NCBI RefSeq assembly: GCF_012272695.1
Contig: NZ_CP050902.1
Span: forward strand, 1,364,001-1,428,000
Reading direction: 5' to 3'
DNA: 64,000 nt
From: Nocardioides sp. JQ2195
GTDB taxonomy: Bacteria; Actinomycetota; Actinomycetes; Propionibacteriales; Nocardioidaceae
The translations under genes and the position numbers were made by a program. This document shows positions 43,347-52,368 of the stretch, piece by piece. Numbering within the stretch: the stretch's first letter is position 1; each line of letters starts with the position of its first letter. Under the pieces are notes generated by a model. The model was not told the origin of the DNA. It was given only the letters and a program-made list of their open reading frames with translations, and made no database searches.

Positions 43347-45386
43347 TCAGACGATGGTGATCGTGACCGTGCTGCCCTTGGGGGCCATGGTGCCGCGGCC
43401 CGGGTCGGAGGTCAGCACGTAGCCGAGGCCGATGTAGTTCGGGTGCTTCTCGACCTCCACCCGGAACCCCGCAGCCTCCAACGTGTCGGTGGCGGCGTCC
43501 TGGCCCATGCCGACCACACGTGGCACCTCGATCAGCTGAGGGCCCTTCGAGACCACGAGGTCGACCGTGTCGCCCTTGAAGAGCTGGCCGCTGCTCGGGC
43601 TCTGCGAGATGACGTTGCCCTCGGGGACGTCGTCGTCGAACTCCTCGGTGACGTCGACCTCGAGATCCTGTTGCTCGATCCATTCCTCGGCACGGTCGGC
43701 ATCCTTGCCGGTCCAGTCCTTGACCTTGATCGGCCTGGGGCCCCGGCTCAGGATCAGGTCGACGCTCGCACCGGGGCGTTGGGAGGTGCCGGCCGCGGGG
43801 TTGCTCCTGATGACCCGGCCGGCCGGGACCGACGGGTGGTAGCGGGGGATCGAGCGGCCGAAGTCGAGGTGGGCATCCAGGATCGCCTGCTGGGCCTCGT
43901 CCTCGGACCTGCCCTTCAGCTTCGGCACGTCGTAGCGCTCCTTGCCGAGCGAGATCGTGACCGTGACCCTCCCGGCGTCGAGCACCCGGTCGCCCGGGCC
44001 CGGGTCGGTGCTGATGACCAGGCCCTTCCGGATGTCCTCGGAGTACTCCGGGTCGGCCTCCGCGAACTCGAGGCCGGCGGCCTCGATCTTCTGCTGCGCG
44101 GCCGCGGCGGTGAGCTCGATGACGCTGGGAGTGGTCGTGTAGCGGGCAACCCCGAACCAGTAGGCGCCGCCACCGACGGCCAGGGCCGCCAGCAGTGCCA
44201 GAACCAGGAGCAGCGCCCCGCGCCGCCGCCGCCTCGGCTCGGCGTCGACCGGGGACCAGGGGGGTACGCCGTCCGGTGCGGGATCGTCGTGAAGTGGTCG
44301 GGCGACGGGGCCGGCCAGCGCTGCACCGCGGTCGATGTGGCTCGTGCGGGGGAAGTCCTGGACGCCGCCGGCGGTGAGCTCCCCGGTGGCTTCGCCCTGG
44401 TCGAACGGGTCTTGGGCGGTGTCCTCGCGGAACTGCTCCTCCTCGTGCTCGCGGGCCGCCGGTGGTGCGAGGTCGGCGACCAGCTCGGGGTCGTCGACCA
44501 CCCCCTCGGCGAGAGCCTGGGCAACCCGGTGCACCTGGTGCAGGAACACCCGCGCGTCGGCCGGCCGGTGTCCGCGATCACGAGCGGTGGCGCGCGCGAC
44601 CAGCGCGTCGACGTACGCCGGGATGTCGGGCACGGTCTCCGACGGAGGAGGTACGTCCTCGTGGACGTGCTTGTAGGCGATCTGGATCGGCGACTCGCCC
44701 TCGTGGGGCTTGCGGCCGGTGAGCAGCTCATAGAGCACCACGCCGGCGGCATAGACGTCGGCGCGGGCATCAGCCCGTCCGTCGACGACGAGCTCGGGTG
44801 CCAGGTAGGAGACGGTCCCGATGAGCACGCCGCCCGTCGCGGTGTGCTGCGTGTCGGCGCTGATCGCCTTGGCCAACCCGAAGTCGGCGACCTTGACCCG
44901 ACTCGTTCCCGAGTCGTCGTCAGGGGAGATCAGGACGTTCTCGGGCTTGATGTCCCGATGGATCAGCTTCGCCTGGTGGGCGGCGGCCAGCGCGGAGAGC
45001 ACCGGGTCGATCAGCGCCAGGGCCTTGCGGGGAGGCATCGGGGCCTCCTTGCGGATCACGTCGCGCAAGGTGTGGCCGGGGACGTACTCCATCGCCAGGT
45101 AGATCGTGCCGCGGTCGCGCCCCTGGTCGTAGACACCGACCACGTGGGGGTGGGAGAGCTTGGCGGCGTGGCGGGCCTCGCGCACGAACCGGCTCGCGAA
45201 CTCCTCGTCGTCGCCCATGCCGGGGTGCATCACCTTCAGCGCGATGACCCGGTCCAGCCGGTCGTCGTGAGCCTCGTAGACCGAGGCCATTCCGCCGCTG
45301 GCGATCCGGCGTCCGACGCGGTAGCGGTTGTCGAGGAGCCGACCGATCAATGGGTCGCTGAGGTCCCGCTCGTTGCCTGGCTCCAC
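43347..45386 (-). CDS. pknL: PASTA-domain Ser/Thr protein kinase (PknL-like)
   Basis: 679 residues. Kinase domain about 20-280: IASGGMASVYEA glycine loop, ALKVMH lysine, HRDIKPENVLI, VADFGLAKA and GTVSYLAPE. A juxtamembrane acidic linker follows, then a transmembrane helix after RRRRR (about 390-412), and four extracellular PASTA repeats (TTPSVIEL, YDVPKLKG, IKVKDWTG, IEVPRVVG). PASTA domains bind muropeptides or lipid II, so the kinase relays wall status. In M. tuberculosis PknL (Rv2176) has only a short extracellular part, so this version resembles PknB/Stk1 in architecture. The Rv2175c-like gene encoding its known substrate lies 1.1 kb away, as in mycobacteria. Confidence 0.95.
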   Translation of the reverse strand: MEPGNERDLSDPLIGRLLDNRYRVGRRIASGGMASVYEAHDDRLDRVIALKVMHPGMGDDEEFASRFVREARHAAKLSHPHVVGVYDQGRDRGTIYLAMEYVPGHTLRDVIRKEAPMPPRKALALIDPVLSALAAAHQAKLIHRDIKPENVLISPDDDSGTSRVKVADFGLAKAISADTQHTATGGVLIGTVSYLAPELVVDGRADARADVYAAGVVLYELLTGRKPHEGESPIQIAYKHVHEDVPPPSETVPDIPAYVDALVARATARDRGHRPADARVFLHQVHRVAQALAEGVVDDPELVADLAPPAAREHEEEQFREDTAQDPFDQGEATGELTAGGVQDFPRTSHIDRGAALAGPVARPLHDDPAPDGVPPWSPVDAEPRRRRRGALLLVLALLAALAVGGGAYWFGVARYTTTPSVIELTAAAAQQKIEAAGLEFAEADPEYSEDIRKGLVISTDPGPGDRVLDAGRVTVTISLGKERYDVPKLKGRSEDEAQQAILDAHLDFGRSIPRYHPSVPAGRVIRSNPAAGTSQRPGASVDLILSRGPRPIKVKDWTGKDADRAEEWIEQQDLEVDVTEEFDDDVPEGNVISQSPSSGQLFKGDTVDLVVSKGPQLIEVPRVVGMGQDAATDTLEAAGFRVEVEKHPNYIGLGYVLTSDPGRGTMAPKGSTVTITIV

Positions 45387-45501
45387 TTCTCGACCTCCGT
45401 GCGCGGCTGGATGGGGAAGGATCCGCCGGGCTCAATCCTACGGAACCCCGCATGGTTCACCCGCCCACGGTGGTCTCCGGCGTGGCGACCCACCCGGCTC
45501 G

Positions 45502-46284
45502 CTACGGCGTACCGCCGGACTCGAGACGCCGCTTGATGGCCATCACGTTGCGGACATAGGAATGCGTCTCGTCGAAGAGCCCGTGCTCGCGCACGGCGCC
45601 GAGCCCTTGGTAGTAGGCGCCGACCTGGTGCCTGCGCGAGCTGGTCTGGTCCCCGAGCAGGTCCAGCAGGAGCACGCCGGCGAGCACGTTGTCCTGCGTG
45701 TTGCGCAGCGCCAGCGAGCGGCCGGCGTAGAGCGACATCCACTCACCGGTGGTGGGCAGCACCTGCATGGCGCCGATGGCGCGGGCGCTGGAGACGTGGT
45801 GCATCTGCCAGCCGGACTCCTGCCAGGCAACGGCCAGGGCGAGGTGCGGGTTGACGCCGTGTCGGCGGGCGGTGTCGGTGATGACGTTGCGGACCTGTTC
45901 GCGGCTCGGGTCCGTGTGGTGCCCGGTCTTCCGGGGCTTCTTCGACGCAGGCTTCGTCGGTGTGGAGTCATCCGACGCGGCCGAGCGCACGACCGGGATC
46001 CGGATCCGGTCTCCGACGGTGAGGGCAGCGGTCGACCCGAGATGGTTCAGGCTGATCAGCTCGTTGGTCCACGCGTGGTACTTCACGGCCAGCTCGGTCG
46101 CGGTGTCACCCGGCCGCACGGTGTGAACGATGATCTTGCGACCCGGTGGCACCTCGTCGGCCAGGGCGGGAGAGGCGGTCGCGACCAGCCCGGCGGACAG
46201 CAGTCCCGCGCTGAGCAGGGCGCCGGTGACCCGACCGGTACGTCGTCGGAGGTGGCCGGTGGACAGGGGAGTGGGGAAGTTCAT
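45502..46284 (-). CDS. secreted LysM lytic transglycosylase
   Basis: 260 residues. Signal peptide about 1-43 (RRR, hydrophobic stretch, ALA). LysM domain 54-99 (VHTVRPGDTATELAVKYHAW ... LTVGDRIRIPV) for peptidoglycan binding, a Lys-rich linker, then an SLT goose-lysozyme-like domain (VNPHLALAVAWQESGW with catalytic Glu, AIGAMQVLP, NVLAGVLLL, AYYQGLGAV). It cleaves glycan strands of the wall. The ATG at 46284 is preceded at a distance by GAAGGG. It is divergent from the Rv2175c-like gene and next to pknL. Confidence 0.93.
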   Translation of the reverse strand: MNFPTPLSTGHLRRRTGRVTGALLSAGLLSAGLVATASPALADEVPPGRKIIVHTVRPGDTATELAVKYHAWTNELISLNHLGSTAALTVGDRIRIPVVRSAASDDSTPTKPASKKPRKTGHHTDPSREQVRNVITDTARRHGVNPHLALAVAWQESGWQMHHVSSARAIGAMQVLPTTGEWMSLYAGRSLALRNTQDNVLAGVLLLDLLGDQTSSRRHQVGAYYQGLGAVREHGLFDETHSYVRNVMAIKRRLESGGTP

Positions 46285-46468
46285 TGACGGAGTGTCCCTT
46301 CGCCAGTTCTCCGGCACCCGGGACTCCGAGGGTCCCGTGGGTGGCGACCGGACAACCCCACGACGGTAACCGCTGCTCTCCAAGATGCTCAAGTGACGCA
46401 TGTGACTGGAGTGTCGTTCTGGGCCGAGGGATTTCCTTGCACCTGTCGGTGATGGAAGAGTTGCCACC

Positions 46469-46840
46469 ATGAACGATGCCGCTGCTCGCGAACCCGACCT
46501 GGCCACGCTCGTCGATGAGTGGCTCGACTGGGCCCAGACCGCCGAGGCACTCGGGGTCAGCGTGAACCAGGTCCGCACGATGATCCGTGAGCACACCCTT
46601 GCGGCCGCCGTCCCCGTCGAGGGCGCGGGCCAGCAGGTGCCAGCCGGATTCGTCCACGACGGCCAGGTCGTCAAGGGGCTTCCCGGCCTGCTGACGCTCT
46701 TCCACGACGGCGGATGGTCCGACCGCGAGTGCATCGCGTGGATCTACTCCGACGCAGACCTCCCGGGGCGTCCGATCGACGCGCTGCGTGAGAACCGCGG
46801 TTCCGAGGTCAAGCGCCGCGCCCAGGTCGAAGCCTTCTGA
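46469..46840 (+). CDS. Rv2175c-like winged-helix DNA-binding protein
   Basis: 123 residues. An N-terminal helix-turn-helix (LVDEWLDWAQTAEALGVSVN, QVRTMIREHTL) is followed by the conserved GFVHDGQVVKGLPGLLTLFH and SDRECIAWIYSDADLPGRPI. In M. tuberculosis the orthologue binds DNA and is phosphorylated by PknL, which abolishes binding; the same pairing is preserved here. The N-terminal tail contains no obvious Thr equivalent other than that in LATLVDE. It starts a three-gene operon with the barnase and barstar genes. Confidence 0.92.
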   Translation: MNDAAAREPDLATLVDEWLDWAQTAEALGVSVNQVRTMIREHTLAAAVPVEGAGQQVPAGFVHDGQVVKGLPGLLTLFHDGGWSDRECIAWIYSDADLPGRPIDALRENRGSEVKRRAQVEAF

Positions 46841-46851
46841 GGTCCGGCACC

Positions 46852-47373
46852 ATGGGCATCTCCGCGAGCCAGCGCAAGTTCCTCTCGTTGGTCGCGGCTG
46901 TCCTGGTCGCGGTGGGTGCCTGGTGGTTCCAGCAGGGGACCGGCGACGGCAACAACCCGGCGGACCGTCGTCCCCAGCAGAGCCGGTCGTCCGCACCGAG
47001 CCCCTCGTCCGGGTCGGCGAGCACGCCGGCAGGGTCGGCGAGCCCGTCCGGCTCGAGCTCCTCGTCCGACGACGGTGTCGAGGACCCGGAGTCCGGGCTG
47101 ACCTGGGTCGATGAGGACGAGCTGCCGACGGAGGCCCGGCAGACGCTCGACCTCATCGACGAGGGTGGGCCCTATCCCTACGACCGTGACGGGGTGACCT
47201 TCGAGAACCGCGAGGGCATCCTTCCGAGTCAGCAGCGGGGCCACTACCACGAGTACACCGTCCCCACCCCGGGTGAGGACGATCGCGGTGCCCGGCGCAT
47301 CGTCACCGGCGACGAGGACGAGTTCTTCTGGACCGCCGACCACTATGCGTCCTTCGAGAGGATCCGTCGATGA
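46852..47373 (+). CDS. exported barnase/RNase Sa-like guanyl-specific ribonuclease
   Basis: 173 residues. A membrane anchor or signal segment (FLSLVAAVLVAVGAWWF, residues 10-26) is followed by a ~50-residue Ser/Pro/Ala linker and a compact microbial RNase domain. The RNase Sa family catalytic residues are visible: Glu in HYHEYTVPTP, Arg in GARRIVTG and His in WTADHYASF. It hydrolyses RNA 3' to guanosine, presumably outside the cytoplasmic membrane. Translation is coupled to barstar by ATGA. The long Ser linker suggests a tethered or processed enzyme. Confidence 0.92.
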   Translation: MGISASQRKFLSLVAAVLVAVGAWWFQQGTGDGNNPADRRPQQSRSSAPSPSSGSASTPAGSASPSGSSSSSDDGVEDPESGLTWVDEDELPTEARQTLDLIDEGGPYPYDRDGVTFENREGILPSQQRGHYHEYTVPTPGEDDRGARRIVTGDEDEFFWTADHYASFERIRR

Positions 47374-47789
47374 GTGGGCTCGCTGCCGTCCTGGCCGGCC
47401 GTGTCGCCGGCAACCTGCACCAGTGGCACGGCAACTTCGAGGTGGCCGACGTGGCGAACGCGGTCGAGCACGCCGGGTGGGCGTTCGCCCACGTCGACGG
47501 GTGGCGGGCCACCACCAAGCCGGAGGTGCTCGCAGCCTTCGGCGACGCGTTGGCGTTCCCCGAGTGGTACGGCGCCAACTTCGACGCCCTCAACGACTGC
47601 TTGTCCGACCTCACCGTCGACACGCTGCTGCTGTGGGACGGGTGGGGGACCCTTGCCCGCGGCGACGAGCACGCGTTCACGGTCATGCTGGACCTGCTCG
47701 CCGAGCCGACCCGTGGCGCCGGACGGTTCGTCGTGCTCCTGCGTGGTGACGGCCCGGAGCTGCCCGGGTCAGTGACCTCGCTCGACTGA
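47370..47789 (+). CDS. barstar (barnase inhibitor)
   Basis: 139 residues. Barstar fold: AGWAFAHVDGWRATTKPEVL, FPEWYGANFDALNDCLSDL, in which the Trp-Tyr-Gly-x-N-x-D-A-L-x-D segment plugs the RNase active site, and LLWDGWGTLA. A cytoplasmic immunity protein for the preceding RNase; the 4-bp ATGA overlap ensures joint synthesis. It is longer than B. amyloliquefaciens barstar (about 90 residues) by an N-terminal extension. Confidence 0.95.
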   Translation: MSGLAAVLAGRVAGNLHQWHGNFEVADVANAVEHAGWAFAHVDGWRATTKPEVLAAFGDALAFPEWYGANFDALNDCLSDLTVDTLLLWDGWGTLARGDEHAFTVMLDLLAEPTRGAGRFVVLLRGDGPELPGSVTSLD

Positions 47790-47800
47790 CTCGCCCGGGG

Positions 47801-48862
47801 TCAGAGTGTGCGTTGGGTGGCGGCGGAAGCCAGATCGGTGAGCGCGACCTTGGCCCCGGGCAACAGGTCAGCCGCTGCCAGGGCGTCGAGCGAGCGCCGG
47901 GCCAGCTCGGTGATCATCGCCTCGACTCGCTGGTCGGCACCGGACTCGATGATCAGGGCACGGAGCTCCTCCACCTGATCGGTGTCCAGGTCGGTGCCCA
48001 ACGCGCGATCGAGGACGGCGGCACGTTCGGTGGAGACACCGTCGAGGGCCATCGCGACCAGGACCGTGCGCTTGCCCTCGACGAGGTCGTCCCCGGCGGG
48101 CTTGCCGGTGACTGCGGGGTCACCGAAGACTCCGAGCTGGTCGTCGCGCAGCTGGAAGGCCTCACCCAGCGGCAGGCCGAATTCCGTGAGGGTCGCCAGC
48201 ACCTCGGGTCCGGCGCCCGCGAGCGCCGCACCCACGTGGAGCGGCCGCTCGATCGAGTACTTGGCCGACTTGAAGCGCAGCACCGTCATCGCGGTGTCGA
48301 CGTCGGCTCGGCCGCGGGCCTGCACCGACACGTCGAGGAACTGCCCGGCCACCACCTCGGAGCGGCAGATGTCGAAGACGTCCATCGCGGAGGAGACCCG
48401 GTCGAGTGGGAGGCCGCAACGACGCAACAGCTCGTCCGCCCAGGTCAGCAGCAGGTCACCGAGCAGGATCGCGGCCGCGGCGCCGTACTGCTCGGGGTCG
48501 CCGGTCCAGCCGCGCGTCCGGTGGTCGGCCTCGAAGGCGCGGTGCGTCGCAGGTCGCCCCCGCCGGGTGTCGGAGGCGTCCATGAAGTCGTCGTGCACGA
48601 GGGCACTGGCGTGCAGCAGCTCGAGCCCGGCGCAGGCACGCAGCAGCGCCTGCTCCTCCTCGGGGGTCGGTGTGCTGATCGCGTGGTAGCCCCAGTAGCA
48701 GAAGGCCGCCCGGAAGCGCTTGCCTCCGCTGACCGCGAGACGCGCCTCGGCGATGAGCCGTGCGGCGTCGTCGCCCAACGGCTCCAGCCGTCTCGACTGC
48801 TCGTCGAGGAAGCCGTCGATCACGGACTGGAGACTGGCCCGGAAGGCCGCTGGGTCGCTCAC
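47801..48862 (-). CDS. polyprenyl (geranylgeranyl-type) diphosphate synthase
   Basis: 353 residues. Trans-prenyltransferase with the first aspartate-rich motif HDDFMDASD (D-D-x-x-D) and the second ALRDDQLGVFGD. It condenses IPP with allylic diphosphates; chain length cannot be set confidently. It sits at the position of idsA2 (Rv2173). The GTG at 48862 is 7 nt from TAGGCT (complement of 48870-48875), so leaderless; the longer ATG start at 48904 lies upstream of that -10. It is divergent from metF. Confidence 0.92.
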   Translation of the reverse strand: MSDPAAFRASLQSVIDGFLDEQSRRLEPLGDDAARLIAEARLAVSGGKRFRAAFCYWGYHAISTPTPEEEQALLRACAGLELLHASALVHDDFMDASDTRRGRPATHRAFEADHRTRGWTGDPEQYGAAAAILLGDLLLTWADELLRRCGLPLDRVSSAMDVFDICRSEVVAGQFLDVSVQARGRADVDTAMTVLRFKSAKYSIERPLHVGAALAGAGPEVLATLTEFGLPLGEAFQLRDDQLGVFGDPAVTGKPAGDDLVEGKRTVLVAMALDGVSTERAAVLDRALGTDLDTDQVEELRALIIESGADQRVEAMITELARRSLDALAAADLLPGAKVALTDLASAATQRTL

Positions 48863-48939
48863 GACGACGAGCCTAGCCATCGGGTTCTGCAGGGTGGACG
48901 GCACCCGTGCGGTGGCGGTGCGGTCACTAGACTCCCGGT
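48863..48939. promoter_or_regulatory. divergent leaderless promoters of idsA-like gene and metF
   Basis: The 77-bp gap holds TAGGCT for the minus gene (complement of 48870-48875, 7 nt before GTG) and TAGACT for metF (48928-48933, 6 nt before ATG). No other element is seen. Confidence 0.6.
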
Positions 48940-49830
48940 ATGGACCACCAGACGCCGCGCAGCATCGGGCAGCTCATCCGCAGCGGTGAGCGCTCGTTCT
49001 CGTTCGAGTTCTTCCCGCCCAAGGATGCTGCCGGGGAAGAGCAGCTGTGGCAGGCGATCCGCGAGCTCGAGCCCTACCAGCCCACCTTCGTGTCGGTGAC
49101 CTACGGCGCGGGCGGCACCACCCGGGACACCACCGTGGCGATCACCGGACGCATCGCCAAGGAGACCTCGCTGCTTCCGGTGGCCCACCTGACCTGCGTC
49201 GGGCACACGGTCGACGAGGTCCGCGACGTCCTGGGCTCCCTGGCCGCAAGCGGGGTGCACAACGTGCTCGCCCTGCGTGGCGACCCGCCCGGTGGCCCGG
49301 GCACCCCATGGGAGCCGACGAACGGTGGTGTCAACTACGCCTCCGAGCTGGTCCGGGTGATCAAGGACGCCGCAGACGTCAGCGTGGGTGTCGCCGCCTT
49401 CCCCGAGGGGCACGTCGATGCAGCCAGCCTGGACGACGACGTCGCGGTGCTGAAGGCCAAGCAGGACGCGGGCGCGGAGTTCGCGATCACGGAGATGGTG
49501 CTGCGGGCCTCCGACTACTTCGCTCTGGTCGAGCGGGCTGCGGCAGCCGGCGTCGACATCCCGATCATCCCCGGGGTCATGCCGATCCTGAACATCAACT
49601 CGATGCGCCGCATGGTCGAGCTGTCCCGTCGTGAGCTGCCCACGGAGGTGGTGCAGCGGCTGTACCCCTTCGAGGACGACAAGGCGGGACTGCGTGCCGA
49701 GGGCATCGCGATCGCCACCGAGCTGTGTGACGCCATGCTCGACGGCGGGGCGCCGGGCCTGCACTTCTACACGCTGAACCGGTCGAAGGCGACCCGCGAG
49801 ATCTTCGAGGCCCTGCGGATCACCGTCTGA
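48940..49830 (+). CDS. metF: methylenetetrahydrofolate reductase [NAD(P)H]
   Basis: 296 residues with an intact MTHFR barrel. FSFEFFPPKDAAGEEQLW, VSVTYGAGGTTRDTT, HLTCVGHTVDEVRD, LALRGDPPGG (FAD/folate site) and IPGVMPILNINSMRRM are present. It reduces 5,10-methylene-THF to 5-methyl-THF for methionine synthesis. Leaderless ATG 6 nt after TAGACT. Rv2172c occupies this position in mycobacteria. Confidence 0.95.
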   Translation: MDHQTPRSIGQLIRSGERSFSFEFFPPKDAAGEEQLWQAIRELEPYQPTFVSVTYGAGGTTRDTTVAITGRIAKETSLLPVAHLTCVGHTVDEVRDVLGSLAASGVHNVLALRGDPPGGPGTPWEPTNGGVNYASELVRVIKDAADVSVGVAAFPEGHVDAASLDDDVAVLKAKQDAGAEFAITEMVLRASDYFALVERAAAAGVDIPIIPGVMPILNINSMRRMVELSRRELPTEVVQRLYPFEDDKAGLRAEGIAIATELCDAMLDGGAPGLHFYTLNRSKATREIFEALRITV

Positions 49831-49874
49831 TCCGAGGACCCGGTGGCAGCACGGCGACCTGCCTCTGCTCCCAC

Positions 49875-51176
49875 CTAGGCCGGGCCGACCTCCTGGGCGA
49901 CCAGGGCAGCCGAGAGCCCGACATGGGGGATGCCGGCGCCGGGGGCGGCGTGCGCTCCGGCGGCGTACACCCCGGGCACGGGCGTGGTGGTCGAGAGGCG
50001 ATCCCTCAACGTGTTGCGGCCCTGCCACAGCACGCCCATCGGCGAGCCGCCCCACTGCTCGACCTGGGTCCGTGGTGAGCGGTCGACGCGCACCTCGACG
50101 TGCGGCCTGAGGTTGAGACCCTTGCGCACCAGGCCGAGCACGATGTCTTCTGCGAGCAGGCCGCGCGCCAGGACGGTCACGGCCTTCCCACCTTCCGGAG
50201 CGGTGCCGCCCGTGCGCACGACGAGCATGGGGTCACCGTGGAAGACGGACTCGGGAGGCAGGACCGGGACGTCCCCGGTCAGTCCGAGGTGGCACACGAC
50301 CGGAGGAATGGCCGGCATGGTGCGACGCACGTGGGGCGCGAGGACCGGCAGCCCGCGCGGGTCGATCGCGCACACCACCACGTCGGCGTCGATCTCGCCG
50401 CTGTCGGTCGCGACCGCGACTGCGCGCCCGCCGCGGACCACGATGTCATCGACCCGGGTGTCGAGCAGCACGGTGACCTTGCGCGTCGCCAGTCGCTGGG
50501 CCAGCACGTCGCAGAGCCGCCCGAAACCACCCTCGACCGTCCAAGCGCCGAACCGCTGCTCCACGTAGGAGACCATGCCCATCCAGGCCGGCACGTCCCG
50601 CGGGTCGTGGCCCTCGAAGACGAAGGGGTGGGCAGCGAGCATCCTCAACCTGTCGTCCTTGAAGGACTTCTTCAGGCGCTTGGCGAGCATCTCGCGGGTG
50701 AAGATCCGTGCCGTGGTCTCCTTGCTGGCGAACTCGGGTATCCACGGGCGCTCGAGGTAGTCACGGCGGATCGCCTCCCAGTCGTCCGCGAACGCCCCGA
50801 CGTAGGACGCCCACTGGTCACCGAGTCCCGGCGCCAGGTCGTCGAGCGCCTCGACCTGCGCGGCGCGCGACCCACCGGGCAGGGCGACGCGGGTGTCGTC
50901 CTCGAAGTGGTGGGTGCGGATGATCTCCTGCGGGACCAGGTCGATCTCGCGCTCGAGGGGCCGTCCCGACTTGCGGAACAGGTCGCGCACGACGGCGGGC
51001 AGCAACGTGGCCGAAGGACCGGCGTCCCAGGTGAACCCGTCCTTCTCCACGGTGCCCATCGCCCCGCCCAGGTGGGGGAGACGTTCCACGAGGGTGACGT
51101 CGTGGCCGAGCTTGGCCAGCCGCGCGGCCGACGCCATGCCACCGAAGCCTCCACCGATCACCACCACGCGCGCCAT
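49875..51176 (-). CDS. phytoene-desaturase-like FAD oxidoreductase
   Basis: 433 residues. An N-terminal dinucleotide-binding motif VVIGGGFGGMASAARLAKLG, LGGAMGTVEKDGFTWDAGPS, the mid-protein VEGGFGRLCDVLAQRL and the C-terminal GVYAAGAHAAPGAGIPHVGL match the CrtI-related family. It may desaturate or isomerise an isoprenoid, consistent with the prenyl synthase 1 kb away, but no phytoene synthase is present, so the substrate is open. The ATG is 7 nt from TAGGGT (complement of 51184-51189), hence leaderless. Confidence 0.9.
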   Translation of the reverse strand: MARVVVIGGGFGGMASAARLAKLGHDVTLVERLPHLGGAMGTVEKDGFTWDAGPSATLLPAVVRDLFRKSGRPLEREIDLVPQEIIRTHHFEDDTRVALPGGSRAAQVEALDDLAPGLGDQWASYVGAFADDWEAIRRDYLERPWIPEFASKETTARIFTREMLAKRLKKSFKDDRLRMLAAHPFVFEGHDPRDVPAWMGMVSYVEQRFGAWTVEGGFGRLCDVLAQRLATRKVTVLLDTRVDDIVVRGGRAVAVATDSGEIDADVVVCAIDPRGLPVLAPHVRRTMPAIPPVVCHLGLTGDVPVLPPESVFHGDPMLVVRTGGTAPEGGKAVTVLARGLLAEDIVLGLVRKGLNLRPHVEVRVDRSPRTQVEQWGGSPMGVLWQGRNTLRDRLSTTTPVPGVYAAGAHAAPGAGIPHVGLSAALVAQEVGPA

Positions 51177-51285
51177 GCGGTGAACCCTAGAGGAATGGTC
51201 GGCGCTGCTGGTGACCAGTTCGTCGCGTCAACGAGCCGTGCGCAGGAATTCCGCTCGAAGGATGCTGCGAACCCTGCGGTGGGGT

Positions 51286-51876
51286 TCAGGCGTACGCCGG
51301 GGGGTGGCGGTCCCGGCCCTTCCAGCGCCGCCAGAACTTCCGGATCAGCCTGGCCGCGAAGTAGAGCACGACGAGCCCGGTGACCAGAAGGACCCCGGCG
51401 ATGCCCGCGGCCGCCACCGGGTGCTCGATGGCGAACCACACGACCCCCAGCACAGCGAAGTCCTCGACGACGCTGGCGGTGATGTTGGTGACCGGCTCGG
51501 GCGAGGAGTTGATCGCCATCCGTCCCCCCATCTTGACCAGGTGGGAGGCCAACGCGCTGCCACCCCCGACGACACCGGCGAGCGCGGCGCTGAGCGAGTC
51601 GGACTCGCCCGCGACCAGGACGCCGAGGACGGCGCCGATGGTGGGCCGGATGGCGGTCGAGATGGTGTCCCAGGTGGAGTCGATGAGCGGGATCTTGTCG
51701 GCGACGAACTCCATCGCATACATGAACCCGGCGAGGGCGAGCACCGGCCAGCTGCCCAGCACGTCGGGGATCTCGCTGACCCCGAGCCGTTCGGCAATGC
51801 CCATGACGAGGACGACCAGGTAGGCGTTGACACCACTGGCCCAGCCGTTGGAGAACACCAGTGCAAGCGATTCCAC
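51286..51876 (-). CDS. DUF4126 membrane protein
   Basis: 196 residues, five transmembrane segments: SNGWASGVNAYLVVLVMGIA at the N-terminus with the family's N-A-Y motif, AGFMYAMEFVADKIPLIDS and SALAGVVGGGSALASHLVKM. Basic C-terminal tail (RKFWRRWKGRDRHP). Function unknown. GTG start 7 nt after TAGAGT (complement of 51884-51889), leaderless. Confidence 0.88.
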   Translation of the reverse strand: MESLALVFSNGWASGVNAYLVVLVMGIAERLGVSEIPDVLGSWPVLALAGFMYAMEFVADKIPLIDSTWDTISTAIRPTIGAVLGVLVAGESDSLSAALAGVVGGGSALASHLVKMGGRMAINSSPEPVTNITASVVEDFAVLGVVWFAIEHPVAAAGIAGVLLVTGLVVLYFAARLIRKFWRRWKGRDRHPPAYA

Positions 51877-52005
51877 GCAAGGGACTCTAGGCCATCGCCA
51901 GCCCGAGGCCGGGCCACGACGCGAACGGTTGCGGAGAAGCTCTTTGGGGCGGAGGTCGCCAACGCTCTCCCGCCCGTGGAGCAGGCGGGGTCGCCACGTG
52001 AGCTG

Positions 52006-52365
52006 CTACGTGCCGATGATGCGGGCCAGTGTCTCGTCGTCGCGCGCGACCACGGCGGTGCCGTCATCGAGGGTGATGATCGGACGCTGGATGAGCTTGG
52101 GGTGCTCCGCCAGGGCGGCCACCCAGTCGGCGCGGTGGGCGTCGTCCTTGGGCACGTCCTTCAGGGAGATCTCCTTGGCGATCGGCTCATTCATCCGAGC
52201 GATGTGCCACGGGTCGAGCCGGAGCCTGGCCAGCACGTCCTCGATCTCGGCGACGGTCGGCGGGTCGTCGAGGTAGCGGCGCTGGGTGTACTCGTTGCCG
52301 GCCTCGTCGAGCGTGCTCGCCGCAGTGCGGCACTTCGAGCAGGCCGGGTTGATCCAGATCTCCAC
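52006..52365 (-). CDS. ArsC/Spx-family thioredoxin-fold protein
   Basis: 119 residues. An N-terminal thioredoxin-like fold with WINPACSKCRTA: the catalytic Cys of the ArsC family, here within C-x-x-C. Then RRYLDDPPTVAEIEDVL and a HPKLIQRPIITLDDG segment that includes the ArsC R-P loop. It could be a glutaredoxin-dependent arsenate reductase, but it stands apart from arsenic genes and could equally be another redox protein. GTG start 3 bp after the YbaK gene, so co-transcribed. Confidence 0.88.
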   Translation of the reverse strand: MEIWINPACSKCRTAASTLDEAGNEYTQRRYLDDPPTVAEIEDVLARLRLDPWHIARMNEPIAKEISLKDVPKDDAHRADWVAALAEHPKLIQRPIITLDDGTAVVARDDETLARIIGT

Positions 52366-52368
52366 GGT

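Noticed and set aside
52006..52365. Arsenic resistance function for the ArsC-like gene
   Set aside because: No arsR, arsB or acr3 nearby, and the ArsA-like ATPase at 15331 is of the GET3/HSP20 type; only the fold is supported.
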